From Nostoc paludosum FACHB-159 (GTDB lineage: Bacteria; Cyanobacteriota; Cyanobacteriia; Cyanobacteriales; Nostocaceae): DNA of 64,000 nt. Of this stretch, positions 43,710 to 53,137 are shown in pieces. Location: positions 94,538-158,537 of the forward strand of contig NZ_JACJTU010000017.1 in NCBI RefSeq assembly GCF_014698835.1. The letters are read 5' to 3'. A model generated the notes under the pieces. That model saw only the letters and a program-made list of their open reading frames with translations, had not been told where the DNA came from and did no database searches. The translations under genes and the position numbers were made by a program. Within the stretch, counting starts at the first letter, position 1. Each line of letters begins with the position of its first letter.

Positions 43710-44006
43710 ATGGGTAATATCAAATTTGTTAAAGAAAATAAAGAAGTAGTGGCGGCCGATGGTGCCAATCTCCGGCTCAAAGCGATTCAAAATAACATTG
43801 ATATATATACATTGATTGGAAAAATGACCAATTGCGGTGGCTACGGTCAATGTGGTACTTGCATTGTCGAGATAGTAGAAGGACAACAGAATCTTTCGCC
43901 CCGTACAGATGTAGAGAACCGAAAATTAAAGAAAAAGCCGGAAAATTACCGTCTTGCGTGTCAAACTTTAGTAAACGGGCCTGTCAGTGTAGTCACAAAG
44001 CCTTAA
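43710..44006 (+). CDS. [2Fe-2S] ferredoxin-like protein with CX5CX2C motif, 98 aa
   Basis: The ATG at 43710 follows AAGGAGG by 8 bases. The cluster ligands are Cys42, Cys48, Cys51 and Cys84, that is CX5CX2CX32C, instead of the CX4CX2CX29C spacing of photosynthetic plant-type ferredoxin. The pattern is nearer to adrenodoxin-type or specialised cyanobacterial ferredoxins. The C-terminal half is Lys/Arg-rich (ENRKLKKKPENYR), unusual for ferredoxins, which are generally acidic. It lies between psbK and psbM on the same strand; its partner is unknown. Confidence 0.88.
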   Translation: MGNIKFVKENKEVVAADGANLRLKAIQNNIDIYTLIGKMTNCGGYGQCGTCIVEIVEGQQNLSPRTDVENRKLKKKPENYRLACQTLVNGPVSVVTKP

Positions 44007-44123
44007 GTTTTTTGGAATTATCCTTCGCTAGCATTTAAGCAAGTAAAAAATTTCAGTCAACTCTGCCATCGATGATGATATCCTAATGTTGTTGATTAAA
44101 AATTTAAGAGAGGCTTTCTTGCC

Positions 44124-44240
44124 ATGCAAGTTAATGACCTGGGGTTCGTAGCGAGCATTTTGTTCGTACTTGTGCCCTCTGTGTTTTTATTAATTCTGTA
44201 CATCCAAACTGCTAGCCGCGAAGGTGGAAAAGATACTTAA
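44124..44240 (+). CDS. psbM: photosystem II protein PsbM
   Basis: This is the 38-residue single-helix PSII subunit located at the dimer interface. It reads MQVNDLGFVASILFVLVPSV, then FLLILYIQTASREGGKDT. Length and sequence are diagnostic. An intrinsic terminator follows within about 20 bases. Confidence 0.96.
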   Translation: MQVNDLGFVASILFVLVPSVFLLILYIQTASREGGKDT

Positions 44241-44260
44241 TAGCTTGTGTATAAAATAAA

Positions 44261-44292
44261 CCCCTGCACAAATAATGTAGGGGTTTTTTTTT
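44261..44292 (+). terminator. intrinsic terminator after psbM
   Basis: CCCCTGCA and the complementary TGTAGGGG (one mismatch) form the stem, followed by nine T residues. Confidence 0.85.
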
Positions 44293-44461
44293 ATTTATGG
44301 ATGTGCCCAGTAGTAGAGACAAAATCTGGGTTGTTTAGTATCTACAGCAGATTTCAAGAAGCGTGAAGTACAGCATCAAGTTTTAGTAGCTAAGCCCAAA
44401 GCCTATTCTAATTTTGAATTCTGCTGTCAGTCCGACATTTTGATACTCAGCACTCTTTACT

Positions 44462-45313
44462 TTAAGCGATGGTTCGTGCTAGCAATACTGGGCAAGTGGC
44501 ATTAACTCGGACATAATCAGACAAAGATGTACCGATGAGTCGGTCGATATCAACAAAACTCTTAGCGATGGACGGACGACGGTCTGGAGAACCGAGCAAT
44601 AATAAGTCTACATTCAACTCCTCTGCTAACCGACAAATTTCTTCACCAGGTTTACCACTACTGATATAACAACGAGGTTTGATGCCGTATTTTTCAGCTT
44701 CTACAACTGCGGCTGCCAAAACTGGATTTTTATCAGCAGTAACCTGAGTTATTTCTGATTTTTTACCGCCAAAATCTGTGGCGATATTTGCCAAAATTAA
44801 CTCACCACCCTGAATGTCTCGCAACAAAAACAGTGCCAATTTCAAGCAGTTTTTCGCTGCATCAGAATTGTCTATTGCCACCATAATGCGCTTAATCCTT
44901 TTGACATAAATGTCATCTTTTACCAGCAACATGGGGCGAGAAGATAGTTGGAAAACGTATTGGCTGACTGAGTTGGATAAAATCGATTGTAGCCGCTTGA
45001 GTCCGCGTGAACCCATAATAATTAAATCAGCGTCGATTTCATCAGCTACTTGACAAACTACATCCTTAGGGTCACCTTGGCGCAAAATTGAAGAAACCTG
45101 GCTAGGATCTAAGTTTAAAATTTGAATGGCATTAGCTAAAATTTTACCGCCATCTTCCCATTTAGCTGTCATGGTAGCAGCAGTACTTTGGGCAGGAACA
45201 ACATGCAAAACTGTAACTTTTGCAGATTGAATTGAAGGGATTTCTTTGAGGGTTTTGAGCATTTCTTCCGCATGTCCCAATCCCGATACAGCCAGCAAAA
45301 TTTTTTGTATCAT
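44462..45313 (-). CDS. tandem universal stress protein (two UspA domains)
   Basis: From the ATG at 45313 the 283-residue protein has two Usp domains. The first begins MIQKILLAVSGLGHAEEMLK and ends with the nucleotide-binding GSRGLKRLQSILSNSVSQYV. The second begins RIKRIMVAIDNSDAAKNC and has GSPDRRPSIAKS and GTSLSDYVRVNATCPVLLAR. Usp proteins bind ATP or other nucleotides and act in stress responses. The upstream 23-codon extension of the frame (Asn/Lys-rich) is probably not translated. It is convergent with psbM. Confidence 0.88.
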   Translation of the reverse strand: MIQKILLAVSGLGHAEEMLKTLKEIPSIQSAKVTVLHVVPAQSTAATMTAKWEDGGKILANAIQILNLDPSQVSSILRQGDPKDVVCQVADEIDADLIIMGSRGLKRLQSILSNSVSQYVFQLSSRPMLLVKDDIYVKRIKRIMVAIDNSDAAKNCLKLALFLLRDIQGGELILANIATDFGGKKSEITQVTADKNPVLAAAVVEAEKYGIKPRCYISSGKPGEEICRLAEELNVDLLLLGSPDRRPSIAKSFVDIDRLIGTSLSDYVRVNATCPVLLARTIA

Positions 45314-45813
45314 CGTTCCGTGATTTTTGTTAAGTTTACTTTTGTTTTCGTTATGATTGCTTGCTTGAGGTCGGGTTTTCACCGCCTGATTTGAGAATCT
45401 AGTTAGTAAGTTGGCACAAATAAATTTTGTTTTGTAGTATTAAACATTTAAACAAATGTTTAATTTTATTTGCACCTAGTTACTTAATTTCTCAACTAGA
45501 CTTCAATGATTAAGCATACTCTCAATTTAGCTTGATAAACTTAATAAATTATGATGTTAGTTATTATTTTTAATCTATATTAATTTTTTTTAATTAGAGG
45601 GTAGTTAAGTCTTGCAAAGAAATACCAAACCAATCCTTGAGGAACATTTATTTAGTCAAACTATATGGTATTGCAGAATTCAGAATTAGAATAGGCTCTG
45701 TGTGTAGTTAGCATGACCCAGAGAGTATAGTTTTTTCAAGTCAGGATAATTCACCAATTAACCGTCTTCAGGGCACTCCAGACGCCGCTACAATAGTACC
45801 ACTAGAAAGGATT
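45314..45813. other. intergenic region between usp and gatB
   Basis: This is about 500 bases of AT-rich sequence with divergent promoters. An AAACATTTAAACAAATGTTT palindrome lies at 45443-45462. No gene is seen. Confidence 0.45.
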
Positions 45814-47310
45814 ATGCCCAAATTCAGTGATATTATGACCTCTGCTACAACTGTAAAAACTGAGTACGAAGCGATTATTGGTCTAGAAACCCATTGTCAA
45901 CTCAGTACTAATACCAAGATTTTCTCTACTAGCTCTACGGCATTCGGCGCTGACCCCAATACTAACATAGACCCGGTTTGTATGGGTTTACCTGGGGTTT
46001 TACCTGTACTAAATCAAAAGGTATTAGAGTATGCTGTCAAGGCTGGTTTGGCACTGAATTGTCAAATCGCGAAATATAGTAAATTTGACCGTAAACAATA
46101 TTTTTATCCAGATTTACCGAAAAATTATCAAATTTCTCAATACGATCTACCGATCGCTGAACATGGTTGGTTAGAAATTGAGTTAGTAGATGCTGAGGGA
46201 AAACCTACCCGCAAACGCATTGGTATCACACGTTTGCACATGGAAGAAGATGCTGGAAAATTGGTACACGCAGGTAGCGATCGCCTTTCCGGTTCTTCCT
46301 ATTCTTTGGTAGACTACAACCGCGCGGGTGTACCGTTAGTAGAAATTGTCTCGGAACCAGACTTGCGTTCTGGAATCGAAGCTGCTGAATATGCCCAAGA
46401 ACTACGGCGGATTGTCCGGTATCTCGGTGTGAGCGACGGGAACATGCAAGAAGGATCTCTACGTTGCGATGTCAACATTTCCGTGCGTCCGGTGGGACAA
46501 GAGAAGTTTGGCACCAAAGTAGAAATTAAAAACATGAACTCCTTTAGCGCCATCCAACGCGCCATTGACTACGAAATTGAGCGGCAAATCGCAGCCATCG
46601 AAGCAGGGGAGCGCATTATCCAAGAAACTCGTCTGTGGGAAGAAGGCGCACAACGTACAAGCAGTATGCGGGTGAAGGAAGGTTCCAGCGATTATCGCTA
46701 CTTCCCCGAACCAGATTTAGCACCAATTGAGGTGTCAAACGAACAGTTAGAAAAATGGCGCAGCGAACTACCAGAACTACCAGCCCAAAAACGCCATCAT
46801 TACGAAAGTGAATTGGCGCTTTCAGCTTACGATGCGCGAGTGTTGACAGAAGATCGTCCTGTATCCGAATATTTTGAAGCAGCGATCGCTGCTGGTGCAA
46901 ATCCCAAAGCTGCTGCTAACTGGATTACTCAAGATATCGCCGCATACCTCAATAAGCAAAAACTCAATATCACTGAAATTGCCCTGACTCCCAGCAATTT
47001 AGCTGATGTCATCACCCGCATTGAAAACGGCAAAATCAGTAACGCCCAAGCTAAAGAAAAGTTGCCGGACTTACTCAGTGGTATTTCTCCAGAAAAAGCC
47101 TTTGCTGGCCAAGAACTAATCACCGATCCTACCGTACTAGAACCCATCGTTGATGAAGTCATAGCCGCCAATCCCAAAGAACTAGAAAAGTATCGCAACG
47201 GTAACACCAACCTCAAAGGCTTCTTTGTCGGACAAGTTTTGAAAAAGACAGCCAAACGCGCCGATCCGAAACTGACTAACGAATTAGTCGAGAAAAAACT
47301 CAACGGCTAG
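45814..47310 (+). CDS. gatB: aspartyl/glutamyl-tRNA amidotransferase subunit B
   Basis: GatB is the tRNA-binding kinase/transamidase subunit of GatCAB, which makes Gln-tRNA (and Asn-tRNA) from the mischarged forms. Diagnostic blocks are IGLETHCQLST, DPVCMGLPGVLPVLN, RKQYFYPDLPKNYQISQYD and LHMEEDAGKL. The C-terminal YqeY-like tail is present (KGFFVGQVLKKTAKRADP). Length 498 is usual. AAAGGA lies close upstream of the ATG at 45814; a second in-frame ATG at 45835 is where some homologues begin. Confidence 0.96.
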   Translation: MPKFSDIMTSATTVKTEYEAIIGLETHCQLSTNTKIFSTSSTAFGADPNTNIDPVCMGLPGVLPVLNQKVLEYAVKAGLALNCQIAKYSKFDRKQYFYPDLPKNYQISQYDLPIAEHGWLEIELVDAEGKPTRKRIGITRLHMEEDAGKLVHAGSDRLSGSSYSLVDYNRAGVPLVEIVSEPDLRSGIEAAEYAQELRRIVRYLGVSDGNMQEGSLRCDVNISVRPVGQEKFGTKVEIKNMNSFSAIQRAIDYEIERQIAAIEAGERIIQETRLWEEGAQRTSSMRVKEGSSDYRYFPEPDLAPIEVSNEQLEKWRSELPELPAQKRHHYESELALSAYDARVLTEDRPVSEYFEAAIAAGANPKAAANWITQDIAAYLNKQKLNITEIALTPSNLADVITRIENGKISNAQAKEKLPDLLSGISPEKAFAGQELITDPTVLEPIVDEVIAANPKELEKYRNGNTNLKGFFVGQVLKKTAKRADPKLTNELVEKKLNG

Positions 47311-47540
47311 AGTGGGGATTGGGGACTGGGGACTGGGGACTGGGGAGTGTGGGGAGTGTGGGAGAGAGGGGAGTGTGGGGAGTGTGGGGAGTGTGGGGAG
47401 TGTGGGGAGATAGGGGAGTGTGGGGAGTGTGGGGGGAAAGAGAATTAATGCTTCCCCATCCTCCCACACCTCCCACACCTCCCACACCTCCCACACCTCC
47501 CACACCTCCCACACCTCCCACACCTCCCCATGCCCAATGC
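47311..47540. repeat. two-armed 9-bp repeat element between gatB and zur
   Basis: A left arm of GGGGACTGG and GTGTGGGGA units (47317-47441) is followed by a spacer containing GAGAATTAATGC. A right arm of CTCCCACAC units (about 47461-47526) comes next, ending CCCCATGCCCAATGCCC. The arms are complementary over tens of bases. An element with the same layout is at 61376-61497. Frames here encode VWEVWE or HTSHTS repeats and are not genes. Confidence 0.9.
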
Positions 47541-47543
47541 CCT

Positions 47544-47927
47544 TTACAAACTTTGACATTGGCTACATAAGCCAAAAAACTCTAGGGTGTGGTAAAAAAT
47601 TTTAAATTTATGGTTGGTTTCTAACTGGTCTTCTAGGTTATGGACTGGGCATTGATTAATTTGAATTGAAGTACCGCATTGCAAACAAGTAAGGTGGTGT
47701 TTATCTTGCTGCGTTAGACTGTAAAGGGCTTCACCGTTAGCCAAATTCCGCATTTGTACCATGCCTTCTAGTTTTAGGGCTTCTAGGGAACGATAAACCG
47801 TTGCTAAACCCATACCTTGATTGCTGTTGCGTAGTTCTACATAAATATCCTGGGCAGAAATGCCTTTTTTGATGCTTTTTAGCAGGTTCAAAATACGCTC
47901 TTGACTGCGGGTGCGTATGACTGTCAT
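47544..47927 (-). CDS. zur: Fur-family zinc uptake regulator (Zur/FurB-like)
   Basis: The 127-residue protein has an N-terminal winged helix (RTRSQERILNLLKSIKKGIS, ATVYRSLEALKLEGMV) and a C-terminal metal-binding dimerisation domain. Two CxxC pairs (HLTCLQCG near 80-86 and CSQC near the end) form the structural zinc site. It resembles, from memory, cyanobacterial FurB/Zur, which represses zinc import genes, more than FurA or PerR. The ATG at 47927 is preferred over a TTG two codons upstream. Confidence 0.82.
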   Translation of the reverse strand: MTVIRTRSQERILNLLKSIKKGISAQDIYVELRNSNQGMGLATVYRSLEALKLEGMVQMRNLANGEALYSLTQQDKHHLTCLQCGTSIQINQCPVHNLEDQLETNHKFKIFYHTLEFFGLCSQCQSL

Positions 47928-48072
47928 AGACAATTATTTAAATATGCCACTGTAATTTGAAGCTGTTGGAATGACTAATTAATAAATTAACTCTAACTGC
48001 TTCGTAATCTTATTTTCACTCAGTTGGAACAGAAAGTTATAGTATAGCGATCGCAGCATTCAGCAAAAAGCC

Positions 48073-48351
48073 GTGCAAAGGAAGTATCTAGCCAAAATTC
48101 ACGTGACACTTCGTCCTTCAGTCTTAGACCCTGCTGGTGTGGCTGTACAATCCGGTCTTCAGCAGCTGGGATACGATAACGTTGAGCAAGTAAGGATTGG
48201 TAAGTACATTGAACTAATTATCGTCTCGCCGGATGAGAAAAAAGCGCGTCAAGACCTCAATAACATCTGTGACCAAATGCTATCAAATCCGGTAATTGAA
48301 AATTATCGCTTTGATTTGATTGAAGTCGAATCACAGACGGGGGTGTTTTAG
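48073..48351 (+). CDS. purS: phosphoribosylformylglycinamidine synthase subunit PurS
   Basis: PurS is the small structural subunit of the three-part FGAM synthase (PurS/PurQ/PurL) in purine synthesis. The 92-residue protein reads KIHVTLRPSVLDPAGVAVQS and ends VIENYRFDLIEVE, as usual for PurS. The start is GTG (GTGCAAAGG). purQ follows after 189 bases of repeat DNA; purL is not in this window. Confidence 0.94.
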   Translation: MQRKYLAKIHVTLRPSVLDPAGVAVQSGLQQLGYDNVEQVRIGKYIELIIVSPDEKKARQDLNNICDQMLSNPVIENYRFDLIEVESQTGVF

Positions 48352-48537
48352 GGACTGGGGACTGGGGACTGGTGACTGGGAACGGAGAGCAGAGGAGCAG
48401 AGGGGTAGAGGCGCAGAGGGGAAATACTATTGTCACTTCTCCCCATCTCCCCATCTCCCCATCTCCCCATCTCCCCATCTCCCCATTCCCCAGTCCCCAA
48501 TCCCCAATCCCCAATCCCCAGTCCCTAATTCAATTGA
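48352..48537. repeat. two-armed repeat inside the purS-purQ spacer
   Basis: GGGGACTGG units and AGAGGAGCAG units (48354-48422) face tandem CTCCCCAT heptamer/octamer units and CCCCAATCC units (about 48438-48527). The layout is that of the gatB-zur element but with different repeat units. Confidence 0.85.
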
Positions 48538-48540
48538 CTA

Positions 48541-49218
48541 ATGACTAAATTTGGTGTTGTTGTTTTTCCGGGTTCTAATTGCGATCGCGATGTCGCTTAT
48601 GTCACCAGAGATTTGTTAGGGCAACCAACTCGCATGGTTTGGCATCAAGACACAGACATTGCTGATTTGGATGTTGTTGTGATACCTGGTGGCTTTAGTT
48701 ACGGGGATTATCTCCGCTGTGGTGCCATCGCCCGGTTTTCGCCTGTGATGCAGCAGGTTATCGAACACGCCCAAAAGGGTAAGTTTGTCCTCGGTATTTG
48801 TAATGGCTTTCAGGTATTAACTGAAGCTGGTTTATTGCCGGGGGTGTTGACTAGAAATCGAGATTTGCATTTTATCTGCGATCGCGTTTCTATAAAAGTT
48901 GAGCGTACCAATCTACCTTGGACGCAAGGTTATGAAGGTGAAGAAATCATCACTTTGCCCATTGCCCACGGCGAAGGACGATTCTACGCTGACGCAGCGA
49001 CTCTGGCAGCAATTGAAGATAACGGACAAGTCTTGTTTCGCTATGCAGGAGAGAATCCCAATGGTTCATTAAACAACATTGCGGGCATTTGCGATCGCCA
49101 AGGTAATGTTTTGGGAATGATGCCGCATCCAGAAAGGGCGTCTGATGCAACGTTGGGCAATAGCGATGGCTTACGGTTGTTTCAAGGATTGTTAGAGAAA
49201 GTGGCGGCGTTGGTTTAA
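48541..49218 (+). CDS. purQ: phosphoribosylformylglycinamidine synthase subunit PurQ
   Basis: PurQ is the class I glutaminase that supplies ammonia to PurL. The catalytic Cys87 sits in LGICNGFQVL, and the His-Glu pair is in MMPHPERASD near the C-terminus. The N-terminal FPGSNCDRD is typical of PurQ. Length 225 is standard. The ATG directly follows the repeat element that separates it from purS. Confidence 0.96.
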   Translation: MTKFGVVVFPGSNCDRDVAYVTRDLLGQPTRMVWHQDTDIADLDVVVIPGGFSYGDYLRCGAIARFSPVMQQVIEHAQKGKFVLGICNGFQVLTEAGLLPGVLTRNRDLHFICDRVSIKVERTNLPWTQGYEGEEIITLPIAHGEGRFYADAATLAAIEDNGQVLFRYAGENPNGSLNNIAGICDRQGNVLGMMPHPERASDATLGNSDGLRLFQGLLEKVAALV

Positions 49219-49441
49219 ATGTGAAAGTGCGGCAACTTCAGTCATTAGGTACTGGAGTTGCTATTTTATAGCAGGCAAAAGCCAACAGGCTTAAAACTCT
49301 ATTGCCTATTGCCTATTGCCTGTTCCCTGCTATAAATGTCATCACAGATATGGCGATCGCTTTCTGCCTTCGGGTTATTCTCAAGATAATCACGCGCTAG
49401 GTTTGGCATAACACACCCTAGAATAATTTGATTTTTACTTT

Positions 49442-51325
49442 CTAAGTTCCTAACATCTGCAAGTTATGTAAAGTGGCATAAAGTCCACCTTGTTGTAGTA
49501 ATTGTTCGTGACTTCCTTGTTCGATTAATTCACCGCGCTTCAAAACAAAAATCCGGTCTACATTGCGAATTGTAGACAAGCGGTGAGCAATAATAATCGC
49601 CGTGCGCCTGAACAAAAGCTGGTCTAATGCTTCTTGAATTAAAGCTTCTGTGCCAACATCTAAACTAGCGGTGGCTTCATCTAATACTAAAATTTGCGGA
49701 TCGCGAATGGCTGCACGAGCAAAGGCTAAAAGTTGCTTTTGTCCGCTAGAAATATTTGTGCCTCTTTCTCGCAGTTGAGTATCGTAGCTATTGGGTAACT
49801 CTTCTATAAACTGGGCAATATTAGTTTTTTCTGCTGCTTGCTGAATCTGTTCAATTGTATAACCATCTCCTAAAGAAATGTTGCTTTTCACATCACCAGC
49901 AAACACAAAACCGTCTTGTAAAATTACTGCCATGTAACGCCGCAGTTCTGCTTGTGGCACTTCTTTAATATCTATACCATCAATGAGAATGCGTCCTTGG
50001 GTGGGTTCGTAAAGACGGCATAAAAGCCGAATAATAGAAGTTTTACCTGCGCCTGTAGGGCCGACTAATGCGACTTTTTCACCAGGATGAATGGTGAAAT
50101 CTAAATCTTTAATTACATAATCATCGTTTTTATAAGCAAACCAAACGTGTTCAAAACGAATTTCTCCCAAGTCAGGTGGAGAAGTTAAATCTGGAGATTC
50201 AAAATTTGCAACTATTTCGTCGATGTAGCCGAATTTAGCATCAAGAATTGAGTAGCGCACATTAGTCCGATCGCGAATTTCTATCGGTTCATCTAATATA
50301 TCGCCGACGCGTTCAATGGCAGTGAAACCAGCTTGAATTACGGTAAATTTTTCGGCAAAGTTCCTTAATGGGTCAAATAATCGTTGGGCATATAAAATAA
50401 ATGCTGATAAAGTACCAAAAGTCAATTCTTTATCTAAAAGCATCAAACCACCCAACCATAAAACACCTGCGATCGCCACCAGTCCAATCCATTCTAAAGT
50501 GGCGGAAACAGCTGAATCATAAAAGATAGTTTTATCTACTTGCTGAGTGTAGCGGCTATTAGTAGCACGAAATAATTGGGCATTAAATTTTTCTCTGCGG
50601 AACAACTGCACTACGTTAATGCCAACTACATTTTCTTGTAGTTGTGAATTGAGTATAGAAAGTTCTTCCCGCCCTTTGTAATTAGCTTTGCGATACTGTT
50701 TTTGTAAGTAAATTGTCACCCACGTAATCGGTAACAGCATCAATAGTAACAAGCAAGCAAGTTGCCATTGAATAGAAAGCATTAAAGCTATAATCACCAA
50801 CATTGAGAACAAATCGGACACAATACCGATCGCCCCAGTAGAAAAGACATCGCCTAAGACTTCTACATCACTGGTAATTCTGGTAATTAATTTACCTACG
50901 GGTGTGCGATCGAAAAACCGTACCGCTAGAGATGTTACATGGTGGAATAAGTCTTGGCGAATTGCTGTGGTGATTTGTTGCCCTAACTTCTGTACGAGAT
51001 AACCCTGATAGCCTGTAAACACCAATCGAATGGCGATCGCAATCAGCAATAACCCTTCTAAAATATTTAGTGCTTGCGAGGACGGGCGATTCTTTAAGAA
51101 TTCGTAAGTACTCGGTTCCTCGCGAATCAGGGAAATAATTTGTCCAATTAACAGCGGTTGTACGGCATTAGCGACGGCGATCGGCACGAGTAAGAACATC
51201 GAAAGTGCCAACAGTCCGCCATTGCGACGGGCATAAGGCACTAAACGCAGAAACAACCGCCAGTCATTTTCACCGCGACCGTGTTGTGTGTATGATTTTT
51301 TCTTGAGAGATTGGTAGATGCTCAT
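49442..51325 (-). CDS. ABC exporter, fused membrane and ATPase domains
   Basis: The 627-residue half-transporter has six predicted membrane helices (about 40-340) followed by a nucleotide-binding domain. Walker A is GPTGAGKTS (about 418-426), the signature is ISSGQKQ, Walker B is ILVLDEATASLD and the switch is IIAHRLST. It is of the MsbA/LmrA-like multidrug or lipid exporter type and should work as a homodimer. No substrate can be assigned. It stands alone, convergent with purQ. Confidence 0.92.
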   Translation of the reverse strand: MSIYQSLKKKSYTQHGRGENDWRLFLRLVPYARRNGGLLALSMFLLVPIAVANAVQPLLIGQIISLIREEPSTYEFLKNRPSSQALNILEGLLLIAIAIRLVFTGYQGYLVQKLGQQITTAIRQDLFHHVTSLAVRFFDRTPVGKLITRITSDVEVLGDVFSTGAIGIVSDLFSMLVIIALMLSIQWQLACLLLLMLLPITWVTIYLQKQYRKANYKGREELSILNSQLQENVVGINVVQLFRREKFNAQLFRATNSRYTQQVDKTIFYDSAVSATLEWIGLVAIAGVLWLGGLMLLDKELTFGTLSAFILYAQRLFDPLRNFAEKFTVIQAGFTAIERVGDILDEPIEIRDRTNVRYSILDAKFGYIDEIVANFESPDLTSPPDLGEIRFEHVWFAYKNDDYVIKDLDFTIHPGEKVALVGPTGAGKTSIIRLLCRLYEPTQGRILIDGIDIKEVPQAELRRYMAVILQDGFVFAGDVKSNISLGDGYTIEQIQQAAEKTNIAQFIEELPNSYDTQLRERGTNISSGQKQLLAFARAAIRDPQILVLDEATASLDVGTEALIQEALDQLLFRRTAIIIAHRLSTIRNVDRIFVLKRGELIEQGSHEQLLQQGGLYATLHNLQMLGT

Positions 51326-51968
51326 AATAAGAGCATTATATTCATGTTTGCCAAAAACACACTTTTAATACTTGTGAGTTCGATCGCATAGTCAAACACT
51401 ATACAATAATAATTTATCTGTTTTCACTGGTTTACATTTTGCGATCGTCAAGTATCCAGATTTGCCTCTCATGAGGTTTGTTCACCTTAGATAAAGACAA
51501 CAGCGAACTCTTAAGGTTAGGATCTGGGTTTTAAACTCTGTCCAACACAATCGCCCCAAGGGACGGGGTTTTTGACCCACCGATGGGCACTTGGAAACTC
51601 AACAGTCAACAAATCTTAATATCTCAATCCACATTTTTACTGTTGCCCGTTGCCTTTTCCCTCAACCGAAGGCCGGTAAATCTTCTTGAGATTAATAAAT
51701 AGGCTTTACAGATATCTTGCAGAAAATTATATCAGCTCGCCTACGTAGGCGGCTTGATATTACAAGGATCGCAGTTCAATACTCACTGCGGTATTTGTAT
51801 TAATCGCTTCATGGGTATGCTTTTAAGTATGAAACAATACCATACTTCTCTCTTTACGTCTTATATCTAAAGGTAGAAGATAAAGGTTAACTCAAATTTG
51901 GGAAACCTAAGAGAAGTTCATCCCAAGAAATATCTCGCCTATTTATCGCAGAGTGCAACTGAGGTCAG
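51326..51968. other. intergenic region with a nested palindrome
   Basis: There are 643 bases without a gene. CGCCTACGTAGGCG at 51738-51751 is a perfect palindrome enclosed by ATATCA and TGATAT (51729-51760). GGGACGGGG and short GC-rich repeats occur near 51555-51590. Both flanking genes start from this region. Confidence 0.5.
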
Positions 51969-52991
51969 ATGACGCAATCTTTAAATCCAGTCAAACAGTG
52001 GGAACAACGTCGCGATCAAGCAAACCACTATTACCAAAGGGGAAAATTTCAAGAGTATCTCGATCTTGTGACTCAGAATTTACAGCTAGCAAGAGCAATC
52101 CCAGACCGAGTTAGAGAAGGTTACACATTGAACGACCTTGGTTTAGCTTATCTGGGTTGCTGGCAACCTCAAAGGGCATTAGAGCGGTTTGAACAAGCGC
52201 TTAGTGTTGCTGTTGAAATCGGTAATGCTTGTGCACAAGCAACTGCACTGAGCAATCTGGGTTCTACCTACAGCCGTCTTGGACGCTTTTCCCAAGCACT
52301 GGAGTATTTTGATCGAGCGCTTCTCATCTTCAGGCAACTGCAAGATATTCAAGGAGAAGTTTCTACTCTCAATGATGTAGCCTTGATTTATACCCGATTA
52401 GGCGAACCGAAACGCGCATTGTTGCTACAAAACCAAATTTTGACAATGCGTCGATTGCTAGGTGACTTTTCTGGTGAAGCAACGACTTTAAATGGCATTG
52501 GATTTGCCTACAGCGTTTTAGGCAAGTTCGACCAAGCTCTAGAATATTTTCAAGCAGCACTGCCGATTCAACGAGCTGTGAAGAATTTAGTTGCTGAAGC
52601 AACCACCTTGAATAATATTGCTTCAGTCTATAGCGATTTAGGACAACCCAAACAAGCGCTGTTGCTTTATTATCAAGTTCTTTTGACACGTCAAGCCATT
52701 GGCGATCGCTCTGGCGAAGCAACAACCCTTCACAATATTGGTTTTACACACAGTATCCTCGCTCAGCATCGCCAAGCTATGAAGTTCTACAAACAAGCCA
52801 TTGTCATTTACCAACAACTGGGCGATTCGCTTGGAGAAATTTCCACTTTGCTAAATATGGGAAGCCTTTACGCCACAACCAAACGCAAAAAAATGGCACG
52901 ATTGTGCTATCAAAATGCCCAAGAGTTAGCTGAGAAAATTGAACATCAGCCACTCTTAGAAAAAGTAGAGCAGTTCATAGATTCTCTATAG
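51969..52991 (+). CDS. tetratricopeptide repeat protein, 340 aa
   Basis: About seven TPR-type repeats of 40 residues cover residues 50-330, with recurrent units such as ATALSNLGSTYSRLGRFSQA and ATTLNNIASVYSDLGQPKQA. The 40-residue spacing is that of the TPR_12/LGN-like subclass. No signal peptide, kinase or protease domain is attached. Such proteins mediate protein contacts; the partner is unknown. Confidence 0.88.
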   Translation: MTQSLNPVKQWEQRRDQANHYYQRGKFQEYLDLVTQNLQLARAIPDRVREGYTLNDLGLAYLGCWQPQRALERFEQALSVAVEIGNACAQATALSNLGSTYSRLGRFSQALEYFDRALLIFRQLQDIQGEVSTLNDVALIYTRLGEPKRALLLQNQILTMRRLLGDFSGEATTLNGIGFAYSVLGKFDQALEYFQAALPIQRAVKNLVAEATTLNNIASVYSDLGQPKQALLLYYQVLLTRQAIGDRSGEATTLHNIGFTHSILAQHRQAMKFYKQAIVIYQQLGDSLGEISTLLNMGSLYATTKRKKMARLCYQNAQELAEKIEHQPLLEKVEQFIDSL

Positions 52992-53050
52992 CCTTATTGA
53001 CAGGCAAGAGCAGAGAAAAAAGTTTAACTCGCAAACAAAATCTGCCGATG

Positions 53051-53076
53051 TAGGGTAGCACAGCTGTGCTACCCTA
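53051..53076. repeat. 26-bp perfect palindrome
   Basis: TAGGGTAGCACAG and its exact complement join with no spacer between the TPR and GNAT genes. No T-run follows. Confidence 0.75.
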
Positions 53077-53137
53077 TCCTATGAGTTTAATTCCCTAAAA
53101 ATTGCACTAATCACTAATGTAGGCAGTTATTGAAAAG

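Noticed and set aside
47284..47575. Overlapping frames encoding VWEVWE, GGVGGV, HTPHTP or LPTLPT repeats
   Set aside because: They are readings of the same 9-bp repeat element on both strands; all frames are open only because the unit length is a multiple of three.
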